DNA of 64,000 nt, taken from NCBI RefSeq assembly GCF_000143685.1, contig NC_014328.1:744001-808000 (forward strand). Reading direction: 5' to 3'. Of the stretch, positions 8,759 to 18,599 are shown one piece after another. Each line of letters opens with the position of its first letter. The stretch's first letter is position 1. Below the pieces are notes generated by a model, which worked only from the letters and a program-made list of their open reading frames with translations, had not been told where the DNA came from and did no database searches. Source of the stretch: Clostridium ljungdahlii DSM 13528 (lineage in GTDB: Bacteria; Bacillota; Clostridia; Clostridiales; Clostridiaceae). The position numbers and the translations under genes were made by a program.

Positions 8759-9979
8759 TTAAAACAAATTTTCTATTTTATTAAAAACACCTTTCCAAGA
8801 CATATTGTCTATGACTTCTTTTACTTTTGGGTCTTTTTTATAGTATTTATTTTTAATTTTTTCTAATTGATTTTCTATAGCCTTGGAAAATTCCTTTTCA
8901 AAGTTAGGTAAGTCTTCTTCAAAAGGTTCATCTAAACTTTTCAGAGAAGGCATTTTAACATATTCTATTAAACCTTTTTTGTTAATGTAATCTCCAAAAA
9001 AATCTTTGACACCAGGCAAGTTTGTAGTTACTATTAACATGCCAGATGCAAGGGCTTCAGTTAATACTAAAGGGAGCCCTTCAAAAAAGGATGGAAATAC
9101 AAAAAGATGACTTTCTCTAAAGAGCTTTGATAATTCTTTTTGAGAAATCGAACCTTTTAATATTATTCTTAATCTGCTTTCTTCAGCCATTTTTTCAATG
9201 GCTTTAAATTGGCTGCCTGTGCCAGAGCCTGCTAAAATGAGTTCTATAGAATTTCTATCTATATCTAGTTTATTATAAGATTTTATAAGGGATGGAATTC
9301 CTTTTGCAAAATTTAATTTCCCGGCATAAATAAGTTTTATCTTATCCATGTTTTTTTCAGTATCATTAGTATAGAAAATGTTTGGATTAAAACCAACTCC
9401 AACCACAGTAATTTTATTTTTGTCTATTTGATATTTTTTTATTATCTCATTTTTTTGATCTTCATGCAGAGCAGCTATATTGTCTATTTTTCTGCAATAT
9501 TTGGATACATAATTATTAAAATTAGGAGCTAAATCCATTTGCCTTAAGTCTGTACCATGACATATTGCTATTGTTTTTATAAGTGGAAACATTTCTTTCA
9601 CCATTGCGGAAAGTATCCACAAATGGTGAGTTATTATTATATCAGGTCTAAATTCTGCTACTGATTTTGTAAGAACTTCAGAAAAGGCATTTTTCCATTT
9701 GATTAGCATATCATTATCTAATTTTCTATACATAGTACTTTTATAAGGCATTATATCTGTCATACCTACTACGGGAAAAGGAAGCTTTTCTGTTTGGAAA
9801 ACTACAGGATAAAACTTAACATTTTCTTTAAAGTGTATGTTAAATTCATCTGCAGGGATACCTGCTATTACAGCTTGAGAATAACCTTTTTTATCTCCCT
9901 GCTCTATTAAAGCTTGAAGATATGTACCACTGCCTGTTTTTTCAGGCCTTTGAGCTATTACATGTAGTATTTTTTTCAA
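8759..9979 (-). CDS. Glycosyltransferase family 4 (GT-B fold)
   Basis: The protein has about 406 residues if translation starts at the TTG at 9979, which has AGGTGGG 8 bp upstream. A longer ATG frame begins at 10027 but lacks a ribosome binding site. The N-terminal domain starts KKILHVIAQRPEKTGSGTYLQ, the usual GT4 acceptor-side loop. The C-terminal donor domain shows LIYAGKLNFAKGIPSLIKSY and the E-x7-E region FPSFFEGLPLVLTEALASG. It should transfer a sugar from a nucleotide donor in the cytoplasm. It stands alone, with no other glycan genes nearby, so the acceptor is unknown. Confidence 0.85.
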   Translation of the reverse strand: MKKILHVIAQRPEKTGSGTYLQALIEQGDKKGYSQAVIAGIPADEFNIHFKENVKFYPVVFQTEKLPFPVVGMTDIMPYKSTMYRKLDNDMLIKWKNAFSEVLTKSVAEFRPDIIITHHLWILSAMVKEMFPLIKTIAICHGTDLRQMDLAPNFNNYVSKYCRKIDNIAALHEDQKNEIIKKYQIDKNKITVVGVGFNPNIFYTNDTEKNMDKIKLIYAGKLNFAKGIPSLIKSYNKLDIDRNSIELILAGSGTGSQFKAIEKMAEESRLRIILKGSISQKELSKLFRESHLFVFPSFFEGLPLVLTEALASGMLIVTTNLPGVKDFFGDYINKKGLIEYVKMPSLKSLDEPFEEDLPNFEKEFSKAIENQLEKIKNKYYKKDPKVKEVIDNMSWKGVFNKIENLF

Positions 9980-10077
9980 ATTTAACACCCACCTAATTAA
10001 ATTTATATTTATTAACTCAACTTCCAATTAAATTGTTTTGTAATTTTTTTAAACTGTGAACCAACTACTTTACCCAA

Positions 10078-13000
10078 TCAACTGCATCCTGTAGTAGAAC
10101 CGCAGTCAAGACATACCATGCAGGTGCCATTTCTCACCATTCTAGTGCTTGAACAAGTAGGACATACTGTACCATAAACTTTTTCACCATCTATTTTTTT
10201 TATTTTTGTCTCATTTCCATTAGTTTTTATGGTGTTTAATTCAGGTGAAGAATTGCCTAAAACTAAGCTGTCTTTATCGTAATTTTCAGGTTTAACTTGA
10301 CACCTTGAAAAATCCCCCAGTTCTATATCAATTACTTTACTTATAAGGTCTGAAATTGAGGATACATATTTTATGTAGGGATGCTTCTGAACAAATCCAT
10401 AAGGCTCATATTTTTGTCCCCTGAGCATTCGTGATATATCCTGAGGTGGAACATGGTATTGCAGCATAACGGATATTGCTTTAGACAGGGAATTTAGAAG
10501 CCCCATTATTATAGTACCCTCTCTATCTGTAGTTATATATATTTCAGATATTTCATCATTAGAATTTCTGTTTACTGTAGTGTATATTTTAACGTCATCT
10601 ATTTGAGCAGGGTGCGTAGTTCCTTTACGAATTCCAATAATTTTATCTCGCTTTGAATACTTTATTCCTTTTTGTAGTTCCTTTACCTTTGATAAAAGTT
10701 GGTTATAGGTAAAATCTTCGATATTTATATCATTGGAATCTGACAAAGTGGTATTTAAAGGCTGAGCAGCTTTAGAAGAATCCCTATAAAGGGTAATGCC
10801 TTTAACTCCTAGTTTCCAAGAGGTAAGAACAACATCTTTAAAATCTTGTACTGAAGCAGTTTTAGGCAAGTTTACAGTTTTAGATACGGAACCCGATATA
10901 AGAGGGGTCAAAGAAGCTACCATCTTTACATGTCCCATAGGATCAATATATCTTTCGCCGCTGCCGCATTTATTTGAAGTATCAAATATGCTTAGGTGTT
11001 CATCTTTTAAGTGAGGTGCACCTTCTATTTTGCCATCCAGTATTTTTTCATAAGTATAGTCATTTTCAGATACATTTTCCTTTTCAAGTACATAGGACAG
11101 TATGTCTTCTATTTGTTCAGAGGTATAGCCTAGGTTTTTAAGGGCAATGGTTATTACAGGATTTATAATAGTCATAAATCCTCCTCCAGATAACTTCTTA
11201 TAAACAATGTGACTGAAAAATGGTTCTATTGAAGTAGCTCCACAGTCCATGGCGAAGGATATGGTTCCTGTAGGTGCTATAACTGAAACTTGGGCATTTC
11301 TGTATCCAAATTTGATACCACTTTTAAGTGCATTTATCCAGCAATCTTTTAAAGTCTTTCCTATGTAAGAAAGTCCTTCCTTTTTTAAAACGCTGTGTTT
11401 TACTTTTAACGGAACATAATTTAGATCTTCAAATTCATTTGAAAAGTTATTCCCTAGAATTGCTTGGAGAGACTCTATATCTACAGAGGCTGCTCTGGCA
11501 TGATTTCTTAAAACTCTCATCATATAGGGCTTATTTATTTCAAACTTTTTAAATGGACCTATTTCTTTTGCCATAAGAGAAGATACGTAATAAGACTCAC
11601 CTGTAAGTATTCCAACAAGTGATGCAGCTAAAGTTCTAGCCTCATCTGAATCGTAAGGATACCCCATAACCATAAATAACGAAGCTATATTTGATATACC
11701 AAGTCCTGTGGTTCTAAAAAGATAAGTTTTTCTAGCTATATCTTCTGTAGGAAATTGTCCCCAGTGTATTGAAGATTCAAGAATAAGCTGAACAAGATCT
11801 ATTATGTGCAAATATCCTTCTATGTCAAAAGTGTTATTGGTTATATTATAGAACTTGTATATATTTATAGAAGCAAGGTTACAGGAAGTATCATCCAAAA
11901 AAGCATATTCTCCGCAGGGGTTTGTAGAATTTATCCTGTTATAAGGAGCATTTAGTTTGCCATCTTCACCTGCAGGACAGGTGTGCCAGGCATTAAATGT
12001 AGTACTGAACTGAGGTGCAGGATCAGCACATTTCCAGGCAGAATTATTAAAGGCATCCCATATGTTTTTTATTTTTTCTATCCTATTAAGCTTTGGGTCA
12101 GTTCGACCAATAAGCTCAATGGTATCATCTGGGTTTTGTTCTAATTTGCTTACCTTATTCATAAATTCATCGGAAAATCTTACTGAATTATTGCTGTTTT
12201 GACCAGATACAGTTTCGTAAGCTTCACCATCGATATCTGTATCATATCCCATTTTACCAAGAGCTCTTACTTTGTCTTCTTCTTTGGATTTCCAGTTTAT
12301 AAAGTCCATTATTTCGGGATGGTCTACATCAAGGCATACCATTTTTGCAGCCCTTCTTGTAGTACCACCAGATTTAATAGCTCCTGCATTTTTATCCAAT
12401 GCTTTTAAAAAACTCATAAGTCCGGAAGAAGATCCTCCACCAGATAATTTTTCACCTTTTGCTCTTATAGTAGAAAAATTAGTGCCAGTTCCAGAACCTC
12501 CCTTAAATAATTTTGTCTCTGTGACAAATTGATTTGATATGGAATGTGATCCTAGAAGTTTATCTTCAATAGAAAGTATAAAGCAAGCAGAAGCCTGAGT
12601 CCTTGTATAATTATCTTTAGACTCTACTACTTTATTGAGGTTTTCATCGAAGTAGTAATTTCCCTGTTTAGCACCACATATGTCATAAGATAATTTAAGA
12701 CCTGTATTAAACCATTGAGGAGAATTAGGAGCACACATCTGATTTAAGAGAGCATATGCACATTCATCATAAAAAATAGAAGACTCATCTTCTGTTTTTA
12801 TAAGTCCTTCATCTTTTAGTGATTCACACCAGAAATTTACCATCCTGTGAGTTACAGATTTCATACTATTTTCATAACCATTTTCTCCGGGAACTCCAGC
12901 TTTTCTAAAATATTTAGAAGCTATTATATCGCAAGCATTTTGAGAGTAATTTTCAGGAAATTCTAGATTCTTCATATCAACTAATACTTTTCCTGTTTTA

Positions 13001-13119
13001 TGATCTTTTAAGAACACGTCAACTTTTTTCCATTTAAATAAATCATATACTGTTTTATTATTGTTTTGTTTAAGAGATTTTGTAAAGTATCTTTTAAACA
13101 AGTCTTTTACGCAGTCCAA
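10078..13119 (-). CDS. nrdJ: Adenosylcobalamin-dependent ribonucleoside-diphosphate reductase (class II)
   Basis: The protein has 1013 residues. It reduces ribonucleotides to deoxyribonucleotides using B12 and works with or without oxygen. The catalytic core carries NPCGEYAFLDDTSCNLASINIY (around residues 390-410) and the finger-loop segment RNAQVSVIAPTGTISF. The N-terminal quarter has QMCAPNSPQWFNTG. The C-terminus ends in a zinc-ribbon-like CPTCSS...CLDCGSTTGC, typical of long NrdJ proteins, which includes the cysteines that re-reduce the active site. The start is TTG at 13119 with AGGAGG 8 bp upstream. The promoter carries two NrdR boxes, so regulation by dATP/ATP-sensing NrdR is likely. 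Confidence 0.95.
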   Translation of the reverse strand: MDCVKDLFKRYFTKSLKQNNNKTVYDLFKWKKVDVFLKDHKTGKVLVDMKNLEFPENYSQNACDIIASKYFRKAGVPGENGYENSMKSVTHRMVNFWCESLKDEGLIKTEDESSIFYDECAYALLNQMCAPNSPQWFNTGLKLSYDICGAKQGNYYFDENLNKVVESKDNYTRTQASACFILSIEDKLLGSHSISNQFVTETKLFKGGSGTGTNFSTIRAKGEKLSGGGSSSGLMSFLKALDKNAGAIKSGGTTRRAAKMVCLDVDHPEIMDFINWKSKEEDKVRALGKMGYDTDIDGEAYETVSGQNSNNSVRFSDEFMNKVSKLEQNPDDTIELIGRTDPKLNRIEKIKNIWDAFNNSAWKCADPAPQFSTTFNAWHTCPAGEDGKLNAPYNRINSTNPCGEYAFLDDTSCNLASINIYKFYNITNNTFDIEGYLHIIDLVQLILESSIHWGQFPTEDIARKTYLFRTTGLGISNIASLFMVMGYPYDSDEARTLAASLVGILTGESYYVSSLMAKEIGPFKKFEINKPYMMRVLRNHARAASVDIESLQAILGNNFSNEFEDLNYVPLKVKHSVLKKEGLSYIGKTLKDCWINALKSGIKFGYRNAQVSVIAPTGTISFAMDCGATSIEPFFSHIVYKKLSGGGFMTIINPVITIALKNLGYTSEQIEDILSYVLEKENVSENDYTYEKILDGKIEGAPHLKDEHLSIFDTSNKCGSGERYIDPMGHVKMVASLTPLISGSVSKTVNLPKTASVQDFKDVVLTSWKLGVKGITLYRDSSKAAQPLNTTLSDSNDINIEDFTYNQLLSKVKELQKGIKYSKRDKIIGIRKGTTHPAQIDDVKIYTTVNRNSNDEISEIYITTDREGTIIMGLLNSLSKAISVMLQYHVPPQDISRMLRGQKYEPYGFVQKHPYIKYVSSISDLISKVIDIELGDFSRCQVKPENYDKDSLVLGNSSPELNTIKTNGNETKIKKIDGEKVYGTVCPTCSSTRMVRNGTCMVCLDCGSTTGCS

Positions 13120-13206
13120 TTGGCCTACCTCCTAATAATATTTAAGGGTTTTTTAATTAAAGTGTTATATGAAATTGTTAGTTTCCATAAGCATAATTAA
13201 ATAAAG

Positions 13207-13254
13207 ATACTATATATAGTGTAAATAAGATTACATAAATACCATATATAGTGT
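13207..13254 (-). promoter_or_regulatory. Pair of NrdR boxes
   Basis: Two palindromes of the NrdR type: ATACTATATATAGTGT at 13207-13222 and ATACCATATATAGTGT at 13239-13254. They start 32 bp apart, three helical turns, which is the classical spacing. The upstream box covers the expected transcription start of nrdJ. Confidence 0.85.
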
Positions 13255-13260
13255 CATTAT

Positions 13261-13289
13261 ATTATATGATATATTTTAGAAAAACTCAA
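13261..13289 (-). promoter_or_regulatory. nrdJ promoter
   Basis: On the minus strand: TTGAGT (13289-13284), a 17-bp spacer and TATAAT (13266-13261). Initiation would fall inside the upstream NrdR box. Confidence 0.7.
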
Positions 13290-13429
13290 TTCATGATATG
13301 TATTATATTTTAGCATATTTTTAAAATAATATAGTTTTTTTTCTTCATATGTTTTTATTTTGCAACTATAATGATTTATAATTTAAATATAGGTTTTCAA
13401 ATATTAAATTCTTAAGGAGAGTAAATTAT

Positions 13430-13936
13430 ATGATAAGAAAATTTGAACATTACATACCAGATATAGATAAAAGCTGTTTTGTAGTAGATAATGCAGAAGT
13501 TATAGGAAAAGTTAAACTTTGTGAAGATGCAAACGTATGGTTTGGGGCTGTACTTAGAGGTGACGTAAGTAATATATATGTAGGAAAAGGAAGTAACATA
13601 CAGGATAACTGCACTGTTCATACTGGTGAAAAAAGCCCAGCAGAGATAGGAGAATATGTTACTGTTGGTCATAATGCAGTGATACATGGAGCCAAAATTG
13701 GAGATAATTCTTTAATTGGTATGGGATCTATAATTTTAGATAATGCGGAAATTGGTTCCGAGAGCATCATAGGAGCAGGAAGTTTGGTAACTAAAAATAA
13801 AAAAATACCTTCAGGGGTGTTATGTATGGGTTCACCTGCAAAGGTAATTAGGAGACTTACTTTGGAAGAAAAGAAGTCTCTTAGACGGTCAGCAGAAGAC
13901 TATATTGAAAGGGCTAAAAATTATAGTGAATATTAG
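13430..13936 (+). CDS. Gamma-carbonic-anhydrase-like hexapeptide-repeat protein
   Basis: The protein has 168 residues. It is a left-handed beta-helix with repeated hexapeptides (for example IGKVKLCEDANVWFGAV, IGDNSLIGMGSIIL, IGSESIIGAGSLV). Candidate metal ligands are in NCTVHTG (about residue 63) and GHNAVIHGA (about residues 80-87). This is the YrdA/PaaY/CaiE branch of the gamma-carbonic anhydrase family. Members are trimeric zinc or cobalt proteins, some with measured CO2 hydration. Real anhydrase activity is unproven here. It is a single gene with RBS AAGGAGA. Confidence 0.85.
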   Translation: MIRKFEHYIPDIDKSCFVVDNAEVIGKVKLCEDANVWFGAVLRGDVSNIYVGKGSNIQDNCTVHTGEKSPAEIGEYVTVGHNAVIHGAKIGDNSLIGMGSIILDNAEIGSESIIGAGSLVTKNKKIPSGVLCMGSPAKVIRRLTLEEKKSLRRSAEDYIERAKNYSEY

Positions 13937-14010
13937 AAAACAATACATTAATCACATATTTATAAAGTTTGCATAAAAATAATATAGTAATAATATTTAG
14001 GGGAATTCAT

Positions 14011-15282
14011 ATGCCAATATTTAAACTGGGCTCCAGAGGCACTCAGGTCATGAAAATACAGGCTGTGCTGAGGAAAATAGGATACAATTTAAATACCATA
14101 GATGGGATATATGGCAGAGAAACAGAGCAAGCAGTTAAAAATTTTCAAAAAAATAATGGATTAGCTCCTGATGGCATAATAGGTTCTAATACGTATAGGG
14201 TTTTACGAGATTTTATACTTGGTTATAATACTTATATTGTAAAGCCAGGGGACACATTGTATAATATAGCCCAAGAATATAAAACTCAAGTTTACAAAAT
14301 AACAGTAGCTAATCCACAAGTACATGCATTAGGGTTGATCCCGGGAACAATACTTAAGGTGCCTTATGATATAGACGTAGTTGATACAAATATAAATTAC
14401 ACTTATGATATATTGGAACAAGATTTAGTGGGACTAGAAGCTAGATATCCTTTTATAATTATAGGAAATGCAGGACAAAGTGTGCTTGGAAGGAAGATTT
14501 ACTATGTGAGACTTGGAGTGGGTCCTAATGAGGTATCTTATAATGGATCTCATCATAGTTTGGAATGGATTACCACCCCACTTTTAATGAAGTTTATAGA
14601 AAACTTTGCAAAAGCTTACGCAGAGGGCAGAAATATAAGAGGTTATAGCCCTGCTGATATATGGAGGAGAAGTAGTATATATATAGTTCCAATGGTAAAT
14701 CCAGATGGCGTGGATTTAGTTTTAAATGGATTACAGAGAAGTAATCCGTTTTATAATGAACTTATAAGGTGGAATAAAGGAAAAACTGATTTTTCTAAGG
14801 ATTGGCAAGCTAACAATAGAGGAGTAGATATTAATCATAACTATAATGCAGGGTGGGAGTTTTCAAAAGCTGCAGAGCCCAGTTATGGTGTATATGGTCC
14901 AGGACCTACCAGGTATTCAGGGCCTTATCCTGAATCAGAACCTGAAACTAGGTCTATGGTAGCATTTACAAATAGTCATAATTTTAGGTTAGTTTTGGCA
15001 TATCACAGTCAGGGTGAGGTTATTTACTGGCAGTACAATGCACTTACACCTCCAGAATCAAGGAGGATAGGAGAATTGTTTGCCAGGGTAAGTGGATATA
15101 GATTAGAACAGACTTCAGGAATAACATCTTATTCAGGATATAAGGATTGGTTCATAAAAAGCCATGGCAGACCTGGATTTACTATAGAAGTTGGAAAAGG
15201 TACTAATCCACTTCCAATAACCCAATTTCCCAAAATATATAATGATAATGAAGAAATTCTTTTGTTAGCCTCAGTTATATAA
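14011..15282 (+). CDS. M14 zinc peptidase with peptidoglycan-binding and LysM domains
   Basis: The protein has 423 residues from the ATG at 14011, which is preceded by TAGGGGAA; an in-frame ATG 42 bp upstream has no such site. Domain order: PG_binding_1 (residues 1-70, LGSRGTQVMKIQAVLRKIGY), LysM (about residues 77-120, YIVKPGDTLYNIAQEYK), then a carboxypeptidase-A-type domain. Zinc ligands appear in HHSLEW (HxxE) and in YHSQGE, and the catalytic Glu in FTIEVGKG. The closest known type is gamma-D-glutamyl-meso-diaminopimelate endopeptidase, which trims peptidoglycan peptides, often during sporulation or germination. No signal peptide is seen, which is common in sporulation members. Confidence 0.87.
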   Translation: MPIFKLGSRGTQVMKIQAVLRKIGYNLNTIDGIYGRETEQAVKNFQKNNGLAPDGIIGSNTYRVLRDFILGYNTYIVKPGDTLYNIAQEYKTQVYKITVANPQVHALGLIPGTILKVPYDIDVVDTNINYTYDILEQDLVGLEARYPFIIIGNAGQSVLGRKIYYVRLGVGPNEVSYNGSHHSLEWITTPLLMKFIENFAKAYAEGRNIRGYSPADIWRRSSIYIVPMVNPDGVDLVLNGLQRSNPFYNELIRWNKGKTDFSKDWQANNRGVDINHNYNAGWEFSKAAEPSYGVYGPGPTRYSGPYPESEPETRSMVAFTNSHNFRLVLAYHSQGEVIYWQYNALTPPESRRIGELFARVSGYRLEQTSGITSYSGYKDWFIKSHGRPGFTIEVGKGTNPLPITQFPKIYNDNEEILLLASVI

Positions 15283-15290
15283 ATAAGCCC

Positions 15291-15713
15291 TTATTTATAT
15301 ATATCTACTAAAAGACCGCTTATATCGTCTATAGTAGCTGCTACGTTTAAGTTATCTTTTTGTTCACTCATGAGCATATTAGTTAGATCCTCTAATTTAC
15401 TATCTATAGTATCTACAGTTATGAAATATTGAGTTTGCCAGAAGCTTATATCCTTTTTTACGCTATACATGTAACTTAAGACGGATTCAAGGTATTCTTT
15501 TATCATTTTTTTATAAGATCTTACATCTGAATAGCACTTTGTTATGGCAAGTCTGTTTCCTTTCTTTTTTATACTATCAAACATATTTTTAAGTTCCTGC
15601 TCTGACTTTTTCTCCATTTGTGAATTAAAACTCTGGGAAAAGTCTTTTTTAACAGATATATTTTTATTACTTGAAGAAGGTTTAGAAGTTACACCAATTC
15701 TAGAAATTTCCAT
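15291..15713 (-). CDS. YaaR/DUF327 family protein
   Basis: The protein has 140 residues, mostly helical. After a polar N-terminus of about 45 residues, the sequence LAITKCYSDVRSYKKMIKEYL and the following helices match the YaaR (DUF327) family, widespread in Firmicutes and of unknown function. It converges on the M14 peptidase gene with 8 bp between stop codons. Confidence 0.8.
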   Translation of the reverse strand: MEISRIGVTSKPSSSNKNISVKKDFSQSFNSQMEKKSEQELKNMFDSIKKKGNRLAITKCYSDVRSYKKMIKEYLESVLSYMYSVKKDISFWQTQYFITVDTIDSKLEDLTNMLMSEQKDNLNVAATIDDISGLLVDIYK

Positions 15714-15726
15714 AATAATCCTCCAT

Positions 15727-15775
15727 TACTATTAATTTTTCATTATTAATTCGTAACTTGCGAAAGTCGAGTTAT
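15727..15775. repeat. Partial copy of dispersed repeat family 2
   Basis: ACTATTAATTTTTCATTATTAATTC then AACTTGCGAAAG and GAGTTATAT match the right end of the element at 46389-46640, minus its internal hairpin. The fragment lies just upstream of the YaaR gene. Confidence 0.7.
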
Positions 15776-15971
15776 ATATCTATTATATATAATATTTTGT
15801 AAAAAATATAGTTAATTGTATTTAAAATTAAATTAAAATACATATTTTTTGATTTTGATAATATATAAACATATATTATCCTGCAGAGTATCATTTTGTG
15901 ACAACAATAATTATTTAATGTGTATAAGATTGCGGTGAATTCAAAAAATAGAATGAAAGGCAGGGGATTTT

Positions 15972-18599
15972 ATGTGGTACAAAAAAAGTATTGAAGAAAT
16001 AACAAAAGAATTTGCTACAGATGTGATAAATGGGTTAACATCTGAGGAAGCTTCAGTTAGAATAAAAAAATATGGAGAAAATAAGCTAATTGAAAAAAAG
16101 AAGAAATCAATTTTAAAGCTTTTACTTGAACAAGTAAATGATGTACTTATATATATATTGGTTGCAGCGGCAGTGGTTTCAGCTGCACTTGGTGAAATAA
16201 GTGATGCAATCATAATAATGGTTGTAGTTGTATTAAATGCAGTGATAGGTTTAATTCAAGAATCAAAAGCTGAAAAAGCATTGGATTCTCTAAAAAAACT
16301 TTCAGTACCCAAAGCATTGGTTAAAAGAAATGGAGAAGTTATAGAAATTTCTTCTGAAAATATAGTAGTAGGAGATATAATCATATTAGATGCGGGTAAG
16401 TACGTTCCTTGTGATTTAAGACTTGTTGAAACCGGAAATTTGAAAATAGAGGAATCTGCATTAACAGGAGAATCTGTGCCTTCTGATAAGTATGTAGAAG
16501 ATATTTTAGAAGATCAGGATATAGCTCTTGGAGATCAAAAAAATATGGCATTTATGTCCACCCTAGCCACTTATGGAAGAGGTATAGGTGTGGCTGTAGC
16601 AACTGGCATGAATACTGAAATAGGTAAAATAGCCAAAATGTTAGATAATGATGAAAAAAATTTAACTCCACTGCAGAGAAAGTTAGGTCAGCTTGGCAAA
16701 ATGCTTGGCTTTGTAGTTATTATTATATGTGTACTTATGTTTATAACATCATTGATTCAAAAGAGAGATTTATTTGAGATGTTTTTAACGGCTATAAGTT
16801 TAGCTGTAGCTGCTATTCCTGAAGGTTTGCCAGCTATGGTTACTATAGTGCTTGCAGTAGGAGTACAGAGGATGATAGGTAAAAATGCAATAATTAGAAA
16901 ACTCCCAGCTATAGAAACACTCGGTTCTGTAAATATAATATGTTCAGATAAGACAGGGACTTTGACACAGAATAAGATGACTGTTACAAAGTTTTATGCA
17001 GACAATATTTTAAATAACATTTCGGCTGTTGATTTAAAAAATAATATACATAAAGAACTTGTAGAAAATATGGTACTTTGTAATGATGCTACTTATTCAG
17101 AAAGTTCTAAGACTGGAGATCCTACTGAAATTGCACTTTTAGAAATGGGTGTTAAATTCAATGTATTTAAATCTGATGAAAACAAGGAACACAGTAGGGT
17201 AAATGAAATACCTTTTGATTCAGACAGAAAACTTATGACTACTTTAAATAAATATGGGAATAAGTATCGTATAATTACGAAAGGTGCAGTAGATAATTTA
17301 ATTAAAATTTGTGAAAATATATATCTGAAGGGAGAGGCTGTCCCTTTTACAGAAGAATTAAAGTCAAATGTACTTAATGCAGCAAATTCTATGTCAAATG
17401 AAGCACTTAGGGTTTTGTCAGTTGCTTTTAAAGTTATAGATTCACCTAAAATTCAAATTGATTCAATGGAAAGTGGATTGACCTTTGTGGGTCTTGTGGG
17501 AATGATAGATCCTCCTAGAGAAAATGTAAAAAAATCTATAGATGAGTGTAAAAAATCTGGCATAGGGGTAGTTATGATAACCGGGGACCATAAAAATACG
17601 GCTTTTGCTATAGCAAAAGAACTTGGTATAGCAGATCACGAGTCTCAGGCTATATTAGGAGCTGAATTTGATAAATTATCAGAAAAAGATATACATGATA
17701 GAATCGATAATTTAAAAGTATTTGCTAGGGTATCTCCAGAGCATAAAGTAAATATAGTAAAGGCATTGAAGAAAAAAGGGAATATAGTATCTATGACAGG
17801 AGATGGTGTAAATGATGCGCCTTCATTAAAAACTGCAGATATAGGCGTAGCAATGGGAATTACGGGAACAGATGTGGCAAAAGGAGCTGCAGATATGGTG
17901 CTTACAGATGATAACTTTTCAACTATAGTGGAAGCTGTAAAACAAGGAAGAAATATATATAATAATATAAGAAAATCTATAGTATTTCTTCTTTCATGCA
18001 ATATAGGAGAAATAATAGCACTATTTATGGCAATAGTTTTGGGGTGGCCTACAATTTTAAGGCCAATTCATCTCCTTTGGGTAAATCTTATAACGGATAG
18101 TCTTCCAGCTTTAGCTCTTGGAGTAGATCCTGATGATCCTGATATAATGAAAGAAAAACCTAGAGATCCACGTAAAGGATTATTTTCAGGTAAGAGCGGA
18201 GTATTTTTAGTAGTGAACGGTATTTTAATAGGAGTACTTACTTTAGCTGCCTTTTATATAGGAACTAAGCTGTATGCTAATTCACTTATACATGCGCAGA
18301 CTATGGCTTTTGTAGTGTTAAGTGTATCACAGCTATTTTATACTTTAAGTATTAGACATCATGAAAAATCTATGTTTGAGGTTGGAATTTTCAGTAATAA
18401 GTATTTAATAGGTGCAATAGTTGTCGGTATAATAATGCAAAGTATAGTTATTACAGTACCCTTCTTGTCTTCAGTATTTAAAGTGTTTAAACTTACAATA
18501 AATGATTGGATATTTGTATTAGCACTTTCTTTGGTACCTCTTTTAGTGAACGAAATTATAAAGCTTGCTTATAGAAAATCAGTGAGGAATATTGCATAG
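15972..18599 (+). CDS. P-type calcium-transporting ATPase (P2A, PMR1-like)
   Basis: The protein has 875 residues. It pumps Ca2+ (possibly Mn2+) out of the cytoplasm using ATP. Visible in order: the cation ATPase N-domain; membrane pairs near residues 55-90 and 245-295; the actuator motif LTGES (about residue 160); the IPEGLPAMV ion-binding helix; the phosphorylation site DKTGTLTQNK (about residue 325); the nucleotide site KGAVDNL; the hinge TGDGVNDAPSLK (about residue 615); and six C-terminal membrane segments. The length is standard for the family. RBS GAAAGGCAGGGG precedes the ATG. It is a single gene. Confidence 0.93.
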   Translation: MWYKKSIEEITKEFATDVINGLTSEEASVRIKKYGENKLIEKKKKSILKLLLEQVNDVLIYILVAAAVVSAALGEISDAIIIMVVVVLNAVIGLIQESKAEKALDSLKKLSVPKALVKRNGEVIEISSENIVVGDIIILDAGKYVPCDLRLVETGNLKIEESALTGESVPSDKYVEDILEDQDIALGDQKNMAFMSTLATYGRGIGVAVATGMNTEIGKIAKMLDNDEKNLTPLQRKLGQLGKMLGFVVIIICVLMFITSLIQKRDLFEMFLTAISLAVAAIPEGLPAMVTIVLAVGVQRMIGKNAIIRKLPAIETLGSVNIICSDKTGTLTQNKMTVTKFYADNILNNISAVDLKNNIHKELVENMVLCNDATYSESSKTGDPTEIALLEMGVKFNVFKSDENKEHSRVNEIPFDSDRKLMTTLNKYGNKYRIITKGAVDNLIKICENIYLKGEAVPFTEELKSNVLNAANSMSNEALRVLSVAFKVIDSPKIQIDSMESGLTFVGLVGMIDPPRENVKKSIDECKKSGIGVVMITGDHKNTAFAIAKELGIADHESQAILGAEFDKLSEKDIHDRIDNLKVFARVSPEHKVNIVKALKKKGNIVSMTGDGVNDAPSLKTADIGVAMGITGTDVAKGAADMVLTDDNFSTIVEAVKQGRNIYNNIRKSIVFLLSCNIGEIIALFMAIVLGWPTILRPIHLLWVNLITDSLPALALGVDPDDPDIMKEKPRDPRKGLFSGKSGVFLVVNGILIGVLTLAAFYIGTKLYANSLIHAQTMAFVVLSVSQLFYTLSIRHHEKSMFEVGIFSNKYLIGAIVVGIIMQSIVITVPFLSSVFKVFKLTINDWIFVLALSLVPLLVNEIIKLAYRKSVRNIA

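Noticed and set aside
9980..10027. N-terminal extension of the glycosyltransferase
   Set aside because: No ribosome binding site, and the extra 16 residues precede the normal GT4 start; TTG at 9979 is preferred.
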